DNA of 30,533 bases from an uncultured Duncaniella sp. (GCA_910588795.1 CAJURI010000029.1:1-30533); one strand, 5' to 3'. Shown: positions 1-8,272, counted from the stretch's first letter. Program-made: numbers and translations. Notes: a model not told the origin generated them from the sequence alone.

Positions 1-60
1 GTGCCAGCCCTAATTTTTCAACTGCTCAAAAAACTTTAGCGGACAGTAATAATTAAGAAA
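1..60. other. Abrupt non-SusC sequence at the window edge, possible insertion-sequence end
   Basis: The SusC reading frame that runs to position 1221 is interrupted by a stop at 37-39, and the residues encoded before about position 61 do not look like SusC, whereas from 61 the protein reads as a normal receptor interior. The first 60 bases are AT-rich and unlike the GC-rich gene. This suggests a foreign sequence joined to the gene, such as the end of an insertion sequence, or an assembly junction. No transposase is visible because the window begins here, so the family cannot be named. Confidence 0.4.
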
Positions 61-1221
61 GGCCCTTTCAGCGACTTCTACAACAAGTACACAGCCTCCA
101 TCGAGCGCAACCCCAACCCCGACCTCAAGTGGGAGAAGACCACAAGCTACAATCTCGGTGTCGACCTCTCATTCCTCAACCACCGCATACAGCTCGAAGG
201 CGACATGTACTGGAAACGCACCAAGGACGCCTTCATGTCCAAGTCCATATCCACCGTCAACGGCTACCAGTCCTACATTGTCAACGGCGGCAACATCGAC
301 AACTACGGCTACTCCGTGGCTCTCACCGTCCGCCCCATACAGGCTCGCGACTGGCAGTGGAGCGTGTCCACAGTGTTCTCCCGCTCTATCAACAAGATCA
401 AGACCAACCCCGCCGGTGAGCAGTACGAGCTCAACGACTTCCTCAACGGCACAGCCGTTGTCAAGGGTCAGCCCATAGGCACCTTCTATTCCTACAAGTT
501 CCTCGGCCTCAGCCATGAGGACGGCGGTCCTATGTTCGACGACTGGTTTGACCACTACGAGGACCTAAAGGGCCTCAGCAAGTACGACACCTACACTGCC
601 GTGCTCAAGGCCACCGGTTCGCGCGAGCCTATAATGAGCGGATCTCTGAGCACTCAGCTCCGCTGGCGCAGCCTCCGCCTGAGTGCCAACTTCAACTACT
701 CCCTCGGCGCGAAGACACGTCTCTTCGGCATGTATGGCGCGGGAACCTCCTCTTCGGCCTATGCGAAGGTAGGTGAGATCAAGCCCGAGAACAACCTCTC
801 CCGCGACTATCTCCACCGCTGGCGCAAACCGGGCGACGAGCTCTTCACCAATATCCCCGCCATCATCGGCAAGGCTTCCGACTCCTATTTCAGGTACAAC
901 GATCACTACAGCAGCTCCTTGTCCAAGGAAGGCATACAGCCCCTTGCCGACAGCGCGTGGGACATGTATGACTACTCCGACATTCGCGTCGTTTCCTCCG
1001 ACTACCTCTCCCTCTCAAGCCTCCGCCTGAGCTATGAGCTCCCCAAGAGCCTGCTCTCCCCCTGGGGATGCAGCCGACTCGAGGTTTCCGCCTCAGGCAA
1101 CAACCTCTTCACTATCTGTGACTCTAAGCTCAAGGGCCAGACCCCCACACAGGGCGGCTTCTCCGAGATACAGCTCTCCAACCGTCCCAGCTTCTCGCTT
1201 GGATTCAATTTCTCATTCTAA
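61..1221 (+). pseudogene. SusC-like TonB-dependent outer-membrane receptor, C-terminal part only
   Basis: About 386 residues of the C-terminal beta-barrel of a SusC/RagA-type TonB-linked transporter, which imports glycans or peptides through the outer membrane with its SusD partner. The text from 61 has the typical extracellular-loop and strand pattern (NPNPDLKWEKT, then GGNIDNYGYSVAL) and ends in the barrel-terminal aromatic strand FSLGFNFSF, ending in Phe as outer-membrane proteins usually do. Full-length SusC proteins have about 1000 residues, so signal peptide, carboxypeptidase-like domain, plug and part of the barrel are missing. No start codon for a complete gene exists here. It is either truly truncated by the sequence at 1-60 or cut by an assembly break; which one cannot be decided from the window. 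The SusD gene follows after 15 bases. Confidence 0.88.
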
Positions 1222-1236
1222 AGACTTACCACACAT

Positions 1237-2844
1237 ATGAATTTTTTCAGGAAGACAATATATACGGCTGTCGCGCTCACATCCTCCGCAATGCTCGGAG
1301 CCTGTGACTCGTTCCTGCAGGAATACTCTCAGGACCTCGCCAAGGTCGAGTCATGGGAGGACCTTGACGAACTGCTTGTCGGGGAAGCCTACTTCCAGAG
1401 CGGAGCTTTCGACTTTTATGAAGGCGGCGATACCGGTGAGAACATCGATTTTCTGCACTTCATGTCCGATGAGGTCACTATGACCGGCGGTTTTGAAATG
1501 GATGGCTCAGGCTATTACTCTCAGATGTTCCCCTATTACACATGGCAGGCCGACACCGGCATGGACAACAAGTTCAATTACAAAGGGGGCGACGAGTCCA
1601 CGTTCAATCTGCTCTACAAGAAGATCAACGTCTGCAACTCTGTCATATCTCTGATTGACGACCAGCCTGTCAGCGATCCCGTCTACGATCCCGTGCAGAA
1701 ACGCCGTGTGAAGGGCGAGGCTCAGTTCCTGCGTGCCTTCTACTACTTCATGCTCACCAATCTCTATGCCGAGCCTTATAGCCCCTCCACAGCATCCTCG
1801 ACGCCCGGCATACCCTTGAAGTACACCGAGAATGTGGAGGACGTCGAGTTCCTGCGAAACTCCCTGTCCGAATGCTACGCCAGGATCATCGAGGATCTTC
1901 AGAACGCCATGTCCAACCTCGACGGCATAACAAAGCAGTCGGTGCATTTCGCCGACAGAAGAGCCGCCGAGATGCTTCTCGCACGTGTGTACCTCTACAT
2001 GCAGGACCACAAAAACGCGGCCGCCCATGCTCAGGCCGTCATCGATGCTGACAAGTCGCTCATCGACCTCCGTTCTGTCAGCAAGGGGGAGCCGACTCTC
2101 GTCATCTCCAATCCGGAGATTATCTTCTCCATGGGGTCCTACGAGATTGCCTATGCATTCAATAATAACGAGGATTACTGGTACAACTGCATCCCGTTGA
2201 TAGAGATCTCCGGCGATATGATCGATCTCTTCTCCAGCAATGACCTGCGTTCCACACGCTATATCGGCAAGACGGAGCTCGGAGGCTATGACCGCGCTTT
2301 CATAAAGTATAGCGGACTCTCGTCCACCTATGGTCAATGGTTCCAGACCGGCTCGGTTTTCACCCTGCGCACGTCGGAGGCTTATCTGATACTCGCCGAG
2401 GCCCAGGCCATGCTCGGCAAGGACTCTGAGGCGGTATCCACACTTAGGACATTCCTGTCAAAGCGTATGTCAGGCGACTACACCATCCCTGAGGGCGGTG
2501 AGGAGCTGGTAAGCTTTATCCGTGACGAGAATGCGCGCGAATTCCTCATCGAGGGTCACAGGTGGTTTGACCTGCGACGCTACACGGTCGATGCGAAATA
2601 CCCCTGGTCAAAGGAGATATCCCATCCTTACCCCTATCAGGACGACTATGAGTTTGACCGCTTCGACTGGTACCGACTCGAGAAGAACGACGCCGCCTAC
2701 ACTATGCCCATACCGCGCAAGATCATCCAGTTCCAGATTTTGCTCGGAACCGTCGCGCGCCCCGACCGCAAGCTCTACGACACTACCTATGAGATGTGGT
2801 ACGGTGATGATGATGACGACTATGACGACGATGATGATTACTAA
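1237..2844 (+). CDS. SusD/RagB-family nutrient-binding outer-membrane lipoprotein
   Basis: A 535-residue SusD-like protein, the surface lid of the SusC transporter that captures substrate and hands it to the pore. A signal peptide ends in the lipobox LGAC with the acylated Cys at residue 23. The body shows the SusD helical-repeat pattern: KGEAQFLRAFYYFMLTNLY near residues 160-180 (first TPR-like helices), then RRAAEMLLARVYLYM and SEAYLILAEAQAMLGK, and the C-terminal REFLIEGHRWFDLRRY signature. It ends with an unusual run of Asp (about residues 524-535) broken by Tyr. It starts 15 bases after the SusC stop, so the two are co-transcribed. The nature of the substrate cannot be read: no glycoside hydrolase lies nearby. 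Confidence 0.93.
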   Translation: MNFFRKTIYTAVALTSSAMLGACDSFLQEYSQDLAKVESWEDLDELLVGEAYFQSGAFDFYEGGDTGENIDFLHFMSDEVTMTGGFEMDGSGYYSQMFPYYTWQADTGMDNKFNYKGGDESTFNLLYKKINVCNSVISLIDDQPVSDPVYDPVQKRRVKGEAQFLRAFYYFMLTNLYAEPYSPSTASSTPGIPLKYTENVEDVEFLRNSLSECYARIIEDLQNAMSNLDGITKQSVHFADRRAAEMLLARVYLYMQDHKNAAAHAQAVIDADKSLIDLRSVSKGEPTLVISNPEIIFSMGSYEIAYAFNNNEDYWYNCIPLIEISGDMIDLFSSNDLRSTRYIGKTELGGYDRAFIKYSGLSSTYGQWFQTGSVFTLRTSEAYLILAEAQAMLGKDSEAVSTLRTFLSKRMSGDYTIPEGGEELVSFIRDENAREFLIEGHRWFDLRRYTVDAKYPWSKEISHPYPYQDDYEFDRFDWYRLEKNDAAYTMPIPRKIIQFQILLGTVARPDRKLYDTTYEMWYGDDDDDYDDDDDY

Positions 2845-2866
2845 AACCTGCTAACATCCGGAAATT

Positions 2867-3763
2867 ATGAGACATATCACCACACTATATTCAGTAGCCG
2901 CTGCCTTTCTCTTTGCCTTCATATCGGTGGCATGCGGTGAGGACGAGGAGGTCCTGACTCCCAACGAAACCTTTGTCGACAAATTTGATATACCGGCCTC
3001 CGCATCAGGCCCTGAGGCCGACCTCAAGAGAGAGTTTTACGCCCGCAATGGCAGTTACCTTATTTTCAATGACACCCTGTCGGCCGTTAGGGACGCTTCT
3101 GGCAATCTCAAGGTCGAGACCGTGGATTTCGAATGGAGCCTCACCTCAAGCGGTGACGACACCGATGAGTGGGAATTCTTTGAGACGATCGAAGAGCAGA
3201 GAGCCGCTGCCGAAATCGTGAAGAAGCATATCCTTCCTTACATCAAGGATGGTGCCATGAGGCCATATTCGGTCTTGCCGTTCAAGTCTATTGTCACTTC
3301 CAGCGGAAAAATCGTCTATTACAAGGACAACTGGCGGTGTTTCGGTGTGAATCTCGCCGAAATTATGCCGGCGGCCGACGATGCCGAGCGCAAGGCTCTT
3401 GTCCTTGATATGTTCAAGAGGATATATAAGGGAAAATACAGCAGTTCGTCCGAGGAAGCGGATCCCTTCCATGAGGTATGCGCGGAGTATTCCGGCGAAT
3501 ACATATGCGACTATTTCCCCGAGTGGGAGGACGAGAGAGACATGGAGATCATCTACTCCCTCGGATACATAAGCTACAAGACCAATAAGAAGCCTTACAA
3601 TGAGAAATTCCTGACAAAATCCAATGATTATACCGACTTTGTCAACCTCGTCTTTGACAATACCACCGAAGAGGTATATGCGAAGTATGGCAGATACGAG
3701 AAGATCATACTCAAATACGAGATGATAAAGGCCCTCGTGGAAAAGGTCGGAATCAAAATCTAA
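2867..3763 (+). CDS. Lipoprotein resembling SusCD-associated zinc metallohydrolases, zinc motif absent
   Basis: A 298-residue lipoprotein with lipobox SVAC (Cys23), 22 bases after susD and evidently in the same operon. Its position, size and overall layout (N-terminal linker with FVDKFDIP, central helical part, C-terminal GY-x-S...DYTDFVNLVF followed by Lys-rich helices) resemble the putative metallohydrolase lipoproteins that accompany SusC/SusD pairs in Bacteroidales. Those proteins carry HExxH. Here the only related string is HEVCAE at residues 202-207, which lacks the second His, so catalysis by the usual mechanism is not supported. It may be a degenerate, non-enzymatic accessory lipoprotein of the transporter. 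The family assignment is from memory of the pattern and needs a profile search. Confidence 0.6.
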   Translation: MRHITTLYSVAAAFLFAFISVACGEDEEVLTPNETFVDKFDIPASASGPEADLKREFYARNGSYLIFNDTLSAVRDASGNLKVETVDFEWSLTSSGDDTDEWEFFETIEEQRAAAEIVKKHILPYIKDGAMRPYSVLPFKSIVTSSGKIVYYKDNWRCFGVNLAEIMPAADDAERKALVLDMFKRIYKGKYSSSSEEADPFHEVCAEYSGEYICDYFPEWEDERDMEIIYSLGYISYKTNKKPYNEKFLTKSNDYTDFVNLVFDNTTEEVYAKYGRYEKIILKYEMIKALVEKVGIKI

Positions 3764-3789
3764 TCTCCTCCAATAAAACACAAGCTTTC

Positions 3790-3985
3790 TAAGTAACTCG
3801 CATAAATTAGCTGACACATAATTATGAAGTATTTTCGAGAGATTTTCGGGATGGAGCGAAGGAGTGTAGCGAGCTACACGACTGAGCGACAGCGCGAAAA
3901 TCGCCGAAAAGACGAATAAGGATGTGTCAGCCCGAAGGGTTACTTGAAATTATTTTAATTATAACTAATTTATAAGAGTTACTTA
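3790..3985 (+). repeat. Inverted-repeat element, copy 1 (196 bp)
   Basis: The element begins TAAGTAACTC and ends GAGTTACTTA, perfect inverted repeats. The similarity continues inward for about 20 bases (both ends then carry TAAATTAG). TGACACAT at 3812-3819 pairs with ATGTGTCA at 3922-3929, and GTGTAGC/GCTACAC at 3864-3879 forms a tight hairpin with a two-base loop. Each end carries TA, as expected for a TA target duplication. The last base of the element is the A of the start codon of the next gene. Copies 2 (4720-4877) and 3 (10214-10409, reversed) share these features. It has no coding capacity and looks like a miniature inverted-repeat transposable element. Confidence 0.8.
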
Positions 3986-4695
3986 TGAAAAAGATAATCA
4001 TATCCCTTATGTCAGTCATATTCGCGGTGGCTTTCAGCGCGTGCGACGATGACAATAACCTCCCTGATGTCCAGCCCTCCGATCAGGGCACGGTGACCGA
4101 CAGCGAAGGCAACACTTACGCATGGGTGCGCATAGGCAATCTGCTCTGGACCACTTCCAATGCCGCCAACGGCCCACTTATGGACGATTACCGTTATTTC
4201 GACAATGTAGAATACAAGAACGCCTTTTCAAAGAGCCAGAAGAAATGGCTGCAGCAGGAGTACCATCCCGCCTACGGCAATCTCATGTCATGGGACGATG
4301 CCATGGAGAGCGCGCCAGAAGGATGGCGCGTTCCTACCGATCAGGACTGGCAGGAACTTGAGCGCATTCTCGGAATGGAGAATTCCGCCGCTACAGGATG
4401 GAGAGGTGAAAACGGTGTCGGACTCCGAATGCAGGATAAGGATTCCGGATGCCGTCTCGGGTTGCAGCTTGGTGGTTTCATGACGGCTATCCCTTCCGGA
4501 TTTGCATGGTTTGATATGAAACTTGACTTCACCGGTGAATACGGTGCTTACTGGACAAGCTCGCTCGACGACTCCGCCCTCGACCACAAGACGGCATGGT
4601 ACCGCAAGGTGCATTGCTCCAACGGCGGCGTGGACCGCGTGTCTGGCCGGTGTGACAAACTCATGGCTGTCCGCTGGTGCAAAAACGCCATGTGA
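3985..4695 (+). CDS. FISUMP-domain lipoprotein
   Basis: A 236-residue secreted lipoprotein (lipobox FSAC, Cys20) followed by an acidic Asp-rich stretch and one FISUMP (Fibrobacter succinogenes major paralogous) domain from about residue 36 to the end. The signature pieces are visible: D-x-EGNTYAWVRIGNLLWTTSN, then SWDDAMESAPEGWRVPTDQDW (the GWR-PT core), GLRM/GLQLGG, then YWTSS and the terminal VRWCK. FISUMP proteins are common surface proteins in Bacteroidetes and Fibrobacteres; their biochemical role is not established. The gene is bracketed by repeat copies 1 and 2, and its ATG directly abuts the right end of copy 1. It could be an accessory surface protein of the SusCD locus or an independent cargo between two elements. 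Confidence 0.85.
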   Translation: MKKIIISLMSVIFAVAFSACDDDNNLPDVQPSDQGTVTDSEGNTYAWVRIGNLLWTTSNAANGPLMDDYRYFDNVEYKNAFSKSQKKWLQQEYHPAYGNLMSWDDAMESAPEGWRVPTDQDWQELERILGMENSAATGWRGENGVGLRMQDKDSGCRLGLQLGGFMTAIPSGFAWFDMKLDFTGEYGAYWTSSLDDSALDHKTAWYRKVHCSNGGVDRVSGRCDKLMAVRWCKNAM

Positions 4696-4719
4696 TATGC
4701 TGCAATATGATTAACTGCA

Positions 4720-4877
4720 TAAGTAACTCGCATAAATCAGCTGACACATAATTATGATGTCTTTTCGAGTGTTTTTCGCTTCATCTCGAAAAGCACCGAA
4801 AAGACTGATAAGGATATGTCAGCCCGAAGGGTTGCTTGAACCTGGTTTAATTATAACTAATTTATAAGAGTTACTTA
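4720..4877 (+). repeat. Inverted-repeat element, copy 2 (158 bp)
   Basis: Same TAAGTAACTC...GAGTTACTTA ends and same right-hand block (CAGCCCGAAGGGTTRCTTGAA, then TTTAATTATAACTAATTTATAAG) as copy 1. The middle is about 38 bases shorter: the GTGTAGC hairpin is missing and replaced by a CTTTTCGAG/CTCGAAAAG stem (4761-4769 with 4785-4793). The element ends 22 bases before the FecR-like start codon and points toward that gene. Confidence 0.8.
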
Positions 4878-4899
4878 TAATCTTAAAGCTCACCTTGGA

Positions 4900-5948
4900 A
4901 TGAATCCGTTCTTACATAATCATCAGGAAGAAGATGAGGGGTCGTTGGCCGAGCGTCTCCACATCCGCCGTGCCCTATCGTCACGCAAGGCTGCTGTGCC
5001 CGATGTCGATACCGAATGGGAGCGGCTCAAAGCCCGCATAGAGGATCGTGAGAAGGCTGCGCGCCGCCGCAGCATGCGCCGCCGGCTGTGGACCGGCATG
5101 GCAGCCGCTGTGGCCGTGGCGATTGTCGCCGCAGGGGTGAGCTTGCTGCTCCCCGGTTCGCCTGACCGGGGCGGCGTGGACCTCTACATAGCGGAAGCCC
5201 CCGCCGGAGGTTCAGTCACGGTGACCACCTCGGCCGGAAAGAGTACGGTAATGCCCCCGTAGCCGCAAAGAGCGCGCCCGTGGCAGTGGCCACCGACGCC
5301 GAACCTGACGACAGGGTGGTCATAGTCACTCCCGCCGGACAGGAGATCGCGGTAGTGCTCCCTGACAGCTCCAAAGTATGGCTCTGGCCCAACTCGCGCC
5401 TTGAATACACCGCACGCTTCGATGCCCGCGAGCGCACAGTCTCACTGAGCGGCGAAGCCTATTTCGACGTGACACCTATGCCAGGATGCCCCTTCATCGT
5501 GCATACCGAATACCTCGACACCCGTGTTTACGGCACAGAATTCGTGGTCAGGGCATTCGGCCGCAAGGACGCCGAAGTTCTCCTTGTGGAGGGAAGCGTG
5601 GGAGTGTCGGCCGACGGCTCAGAGCCGCAGGTACGCCTTGAGGCAGGGCAGGAAGCCACCCTCACATCCGACGGATTTGACGTAACCGAATTTGACCCGT
5701 ACCCCCTGCAGCAATGGCGAGACGGAATGTTCTTCTTTGAGGATGACGAACTTATGAACATACTCATCGCGCTCGGCAAATGGTACGGAGTATCCATCGT
5801 AGCCTACAACGACAGCGCGCTGCACCGCCGCGTACACTTCGTGGCCGACCGCAACGCCGACCTCACCCCCGTGATAAAAGACCTCAACGCAATCCTCACC
5901 GACGGCCACAAAATCGTCTACGAAGACAACCAGCTCTCACTCTTCTGA
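4900..5948 (+). pseudogene. FecR-family anti-sigma factor, split by a frameshift
   Basis: Two adjacent frames make one FecR-like protein. The first (4900-5262) gives a charged cytoplasmic N-terminus and one transmembrane helix (about residues 65-88). The second (open from about 5166, listed Met at 5280, stop at 5948) gives the periplasmic FecR domain with VTPAGQEIAVVLPDSSKVWLW, RTVSLSGEAYFDV and VLLVEGSV, and a C-terminal DUF4974-like domain. The frame is lost at the C-run 5254-5258: one extra C would join the frames in place as ...VMPPVAAKSAPVAV.... FecR proteins relay substrate sensing by a TonB receptor to an ECF sigma factor; no sigma factor gene is next to it. The break may be a real mutation, a phase-variable tract, or a sequencing error. 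Confidence 0.87.
5254..5258 (+). other. C5 homopolymer at the FecR frame break
   Basis: Five C residues directly precede the premature stop at 5260-5262. Adding one C restores a single open frame through the FecR domain, so this run is the likely indel site. Confidence 0.75.
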
Positions 5949-6003
5949 TCCCACAGCCCGGTCCATCGACCCCATCGCCATCCCGTTTTTTTGTCCTTAT
6001 TGC

Positions 6004-6060
6004 GAATTAATATCGATATTGATTGAATTAATATCGATATCGATTGAATTGATATTAATT
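6004..6060. repeat. 21-bp AT-rich palindromic tandem repeat
   Basis: Two 21-base units (6004-6024, 6025-6045) starting GAATTAATATCGATAT differ at one base, and a partial third follows (6046-6060). Each unit is nearly self-complementary around ATATCGATAT. It lies between the convergent FecR-like and DUF4834 genes, immediately before a GC-rich palindrome. Confidence 0.8.
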
Positions 6061-6062
6061 GC

Positions 6063-6101
6063 CCGTAGGGTGGGGGCGTGCCCCCACCGCCGCGCGACAA
6101 A
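6063..6101 (-). repeat. GC-rich REP-like palindrome, copy 1 (reverse orientation)
   Basis: Contains GGTGGGGGC/GCCCCCACC arms around a two-base centre and, on the minus strand, the leader TTTGTCGCGCGGCGG. The same unit recurs at 29590-29628, 30317-30355, 30405-30442 and 30494-30532. Placed after convergent genes it could fold as a transcript-end hairpin. Confidence 0.8.
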
Positions 6102-6107
6102 TTGTAT

Positions 6108-6506
6108 CTAATTGATATCCTCCCACTCGGCATCCGATACCTGTGGTTCGTGTGGGGTATGGCGATGTGAATTGCCTCCGGCCGCCGCGGCGTAATCATC
6201 CCGTGACGTCTCCTCCGAAGCCGTCACGCGTATCTCCTCAAACTCCACATACTCCCCCTCGTCGCGCGAAAAAATCTTCCCCTTCCGGGCGGTCGCGCCA
6301 TATCCTCCGGCAGCGTTACGGCCGCCGTATGATCCGCGGGTATAATCCCCCTCTCCGGGCGTCTGCCCGAAAGCATCGCCGAACGCCTGGCCGAACATAT
6401 CGTTGACCTTCTGCCTGAACTTCCGCTGCATATAGCGGGCAAGCAGAGGCTTCACAACGAGCCAGAGGAAATAAACTATTATTATAGTACCAAAAAAAGT
6501 CAGCAT
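6108..6506 (-). CDS. DUF4834-family membrane protein
   Basis: A 132-residue protein with one N-terminal transmembrane helix (about residues 4-22), a basic segment (RYMQRKFRQKV) and a long low-complexity, Gly/Tyr/Asp-rich cytoplasmic tail ending DAEWEDIN. This layout and its place after pssA match DUF4834 proteins, a Bacteroidales family of unknown function commonly found with phosphatidylserine synthesis genes. It lies 127 bases downstream of pssA on the same strand. A role in membrane phospholipid metabolism is inferred only from the neighbourhood. Confidence 0.75.
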   Translation of the reverse strand: MLTFFGTIIIVYFLWLVVKPLLARYMQRKFRQKVNDMFGQAFGDAFGQTPGEGDYTRGSYGGRNAAGGYGATARKGKIFSRDEGEYVEFEEIRVTASEETSRDDYAAAAGGNSHRHTPHEPQVSDAEWEDIN

Positions 6507-6633
6507 AATAAATCCCGGTTTATGTCATAATAAAAAGCGGCACACCATTATGGATATCCGGTTATGTCATAACAATGATCCTGTCCTTCCGGTTTATGCG
6601 GAGCGTGGCCTGTGGGTGACGTGCGGCCGGCCG

Positions 6634-7359
6634 CTAAGCTTGGGTATTCTCCCCAATGTTGTCAGGATCGGTGCGCTTCCCGAGCAGAGAAATGAGGATA
6701 TAGAGGACTATGGTCCATGCGAGCCCGGCCACCCCGTCGGTGATCACAAAGAGCACGCATGCGGCAAGCACCGTGTAGCGGCGCACATTGCCCCGCAGCG
6801 ACATGTCGTGAAATTTCAGAGAGAACATCTTCAGCTCGCTCACCATGAGCAGCGACACCCCGAGGATCAGTATCACCATCACTATGTCACCCGGATAGCC
6901 GTGCACGTCGATCCATCCCAGTGTCCCGATCCAGAATATGGCGTTGGCCGGTATGGGCAGGCCTACAAACGATGTGGCCTGGCGTGTGTCGACATTGAAT
7001 TTGGCGAGCCTCAGCGCACCCATGAGCGCGATGAACAGAGCTATGAGCGACACCCCTACGGGCGCGCCCGAACCCATCATGGTGTTCAGCACCAGAAATG
7101 CGGGGGCAAGCCCGAAGCTCACGAGATCGCTCAGCGAGTCAAGCTCCTTGCCCATAGGCGAATATGCGCCGAGCAGGCGTGCCGAAAGACCGTCGCAGAA
7201 GTCAAACACTGCGGCCGCCCCTATGAATATCCATGCCCACTGGAACCCGTAGAGCCCCATATACTGTGCTCCGGAATGGAATGCCAGAAACACAGCGATG
7301 CATCCGCACAGGAGGTTGAGGCAGGTGATGGTGTTGGGGATGTATGTCTTTATATTCAT
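6634..7359 (-). CDS. pssA: CDP-diacylglycerol-serine O-phosphatidyltransferase
   Basis: Makes phosphatidylserine from CDP-diacylglycerol and L-serine in the inner membrane, the first step toward phosphatidylethanolamine. The CDP-alcohol phosphotransferase signature DG-x2-AR-x8-G-x3-D-x3-D is complete (DGLSAR...GKELDSLSD), and the rest is a series of hydrophobic helices, as in the family. An upstream in-frame Met exists at 7407, but the start at 7359 (MNIKTYIPNTITCLN) matches the usual family N-terminus, so about 16 residues are dropped. It follows psd, whose product consumes the phosphatidylserine made here; the pair is transcribed together. Confidence 0.92.
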   Translation of the reverse strand: MNIKTYIPNTITCLNLLCGCIAVFLAFHSGAQYMGLYGFQWAWIFIGAAAVFDFCDGLSARLLGAYSPMGKELDSLSDLVSFGLAPAFLVLNTMMGSGAPVGVSLIALFIALMGALRLAKFNVDTRQATSFVGLPIPANAIFWIGTLGWIDVHGYPGDIVMVILILGVSLLMVSELKMFSLKFHDMSLRGNVRRYTVLAACVLFVITDGVAGLAWTIVLYILISLLGKRTDPDNIGENTQA

Positions 7360-7436
7360 CACATTCTGTTTATGGTGTACGTCTCGAATTGTCATGCCGG
7401 ACGTCATGTTTCTTTAGAAGAACCTTTCCGAGATTC

Positions 7437-7514
7437 CAGCTTTTGTCGGCAAGGATAAACTCTTCGATATCTCAGCTTTTGGTTTTTATATCTTCGCTTT
7501 TGCTTTTTTATATC
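7437..7514. repeat. Short tandem copies of the psd 3' end
   Basis: The 19-base string CAGCTTTTGTCGGCAAGGA that encodes the last codons of psd (7516-7534) recurs exactly at 7437-7455. Between them are two units of 21-22 bases (7467-7487 and 7488-7509) with an ATATCT-C-GCTTTTG core. The gap between psd and pssA thus seems to have grown by repeated duplication of the gene tail. Confidence 0.7.
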
Positions 7515-8189
7515 TCAGCTTTTGTCGGCAAGGAGAGCTACTTCAGTGATTCCCCCCACGGTCTTGTCGCCGATCTTGACTTTCACCTTGGCGTCGAGCG
7601 GGAGGTAGATGTCGACACGCGACCCGAACTTGATGAAGCCCATGTGGTCCTCTATGTTGGCCCGCTCGCCCGGCTCCGCATAGGTGACTATGCGGCGTGC
7701 GACGGCTCCGGCTATCTGCCTTACGAGGATCTCCTGTCCGTTGTTGGCGCGTATCAGCACCGTGGACCGCTCGTTCTCTATGCTTGCTTTGGGGAGATAC
7801 GCGCTCAGGAAGCGTCCGCTGTGGTGGCGCACAAGCAGCACTTTACCGTCGACCGGAAACCAGTTGGCGTGCACGTTGAGAACCGACATGAACACCGAAA
7901 GCATCCTCACCTTGCGCCGGAGCACCTCAGGCTCGAACACCTCTTCGAGTGCCACCACTGTGCCGTCGACCGACGAGACGACAACATTTTCCCTCTCGCC
8001 GCGGAAAGTGCGCCTCGGCGAGCGGAAGAAGTTGACCACGAACAGATAGAACACACCGCACACCGAGGAGAACACGGCCGGTATCACCGCCGGACGGATG
8101 AACATCCATGCCGAGAGGTTGATGACAACCAGTATCAGCAGGAGTATCAGAAGTATATTGGTGCCTTCAGTATGTATCTTTACCCTCAT
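7515..8189 (-). CDS. psd: Phosphatidylserine decarboxylase (short prokaryotic type)
   Basis: Converts phosphatidylserine to phosphatidylethanolamine with a pyruvoyl cofactor made by self-cleavage. The 224-residue protein has an N-terminal membrane anchor (residues 11-55, two hydrophobic stretches), the conserved VHANWFPVDG segment (residues 106-115), and MGFIKFGSRVD at 183-193, where cleavage is expected between Gly189 and Ser190, so Ser190 would become the pyruvoyl group. The length and the GS motif match the short PSD class of Bacteroidetes. It is the first gene of the psd-pssA-DUF4834 unit and has a canonical promoter just upstream. Confidence 0.93.
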   Translation of the reverse strand: MRVKIHTEGTNILLILLLILVVINLSAWMFIRPAVIPAVFSSVCGVFYLFVVNFFRSPRRTFRGERENVVVSSVDGTVVALEEVFEPEVLRRKVRMLSVFMSVLNVHANWFPVDGKVLLVRHHSGRFLSAYLPKASIENERSTVLIRANNGQEILVRQIAGAVARRIVTYAEPGERANIEDHMGFIKFGSRVDIYLPLDAKVKVKIGDKTVGGITEVALLADKS

Positions 8190-8241
8190 TTCGGTGGCTC
8201 TGTGTTATGGCTTTTCGGTTATTAGGTTCTTTATTAATGTG

Positions 8242-8272
8242 CAAAGATAATCTATTTTCACCATTTCGCAAA
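8242..8272 (-). promoter_or_regulatory. Bacteroidetes-type promoter for psd-pssA
   Basis: On the minus strand TTTG (8272-8269), exactly 19 bases, then TATCTTTG (8249-8242), matching the -33 TTTG and -7 TAnnTTTG consensus used by the Bacteroidetes primary sigma factor. It lies 53 bases upstream of the psd start. Confidence 0.8.

Noticed and set aside
3470..3490. HEVCAE as a zinc-binding HExxH
   Set aside because: The second histidine is missing, so a zinc metallopeptidase site is not supported.
7360..7407. Upstream Met codons as the pssA start
   Set aside because: The extra residues are polar and unlike the family N-terminus; MNIKTYIPNTITCLN at 7359 fits better.
6550..7458. 302-codon plus-strand frame opposite pssA
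   Set aside because: It mirrors pssA on the other strand, is rich in His/Cys/Pro without a pattern, and crosses an intergenic gap.
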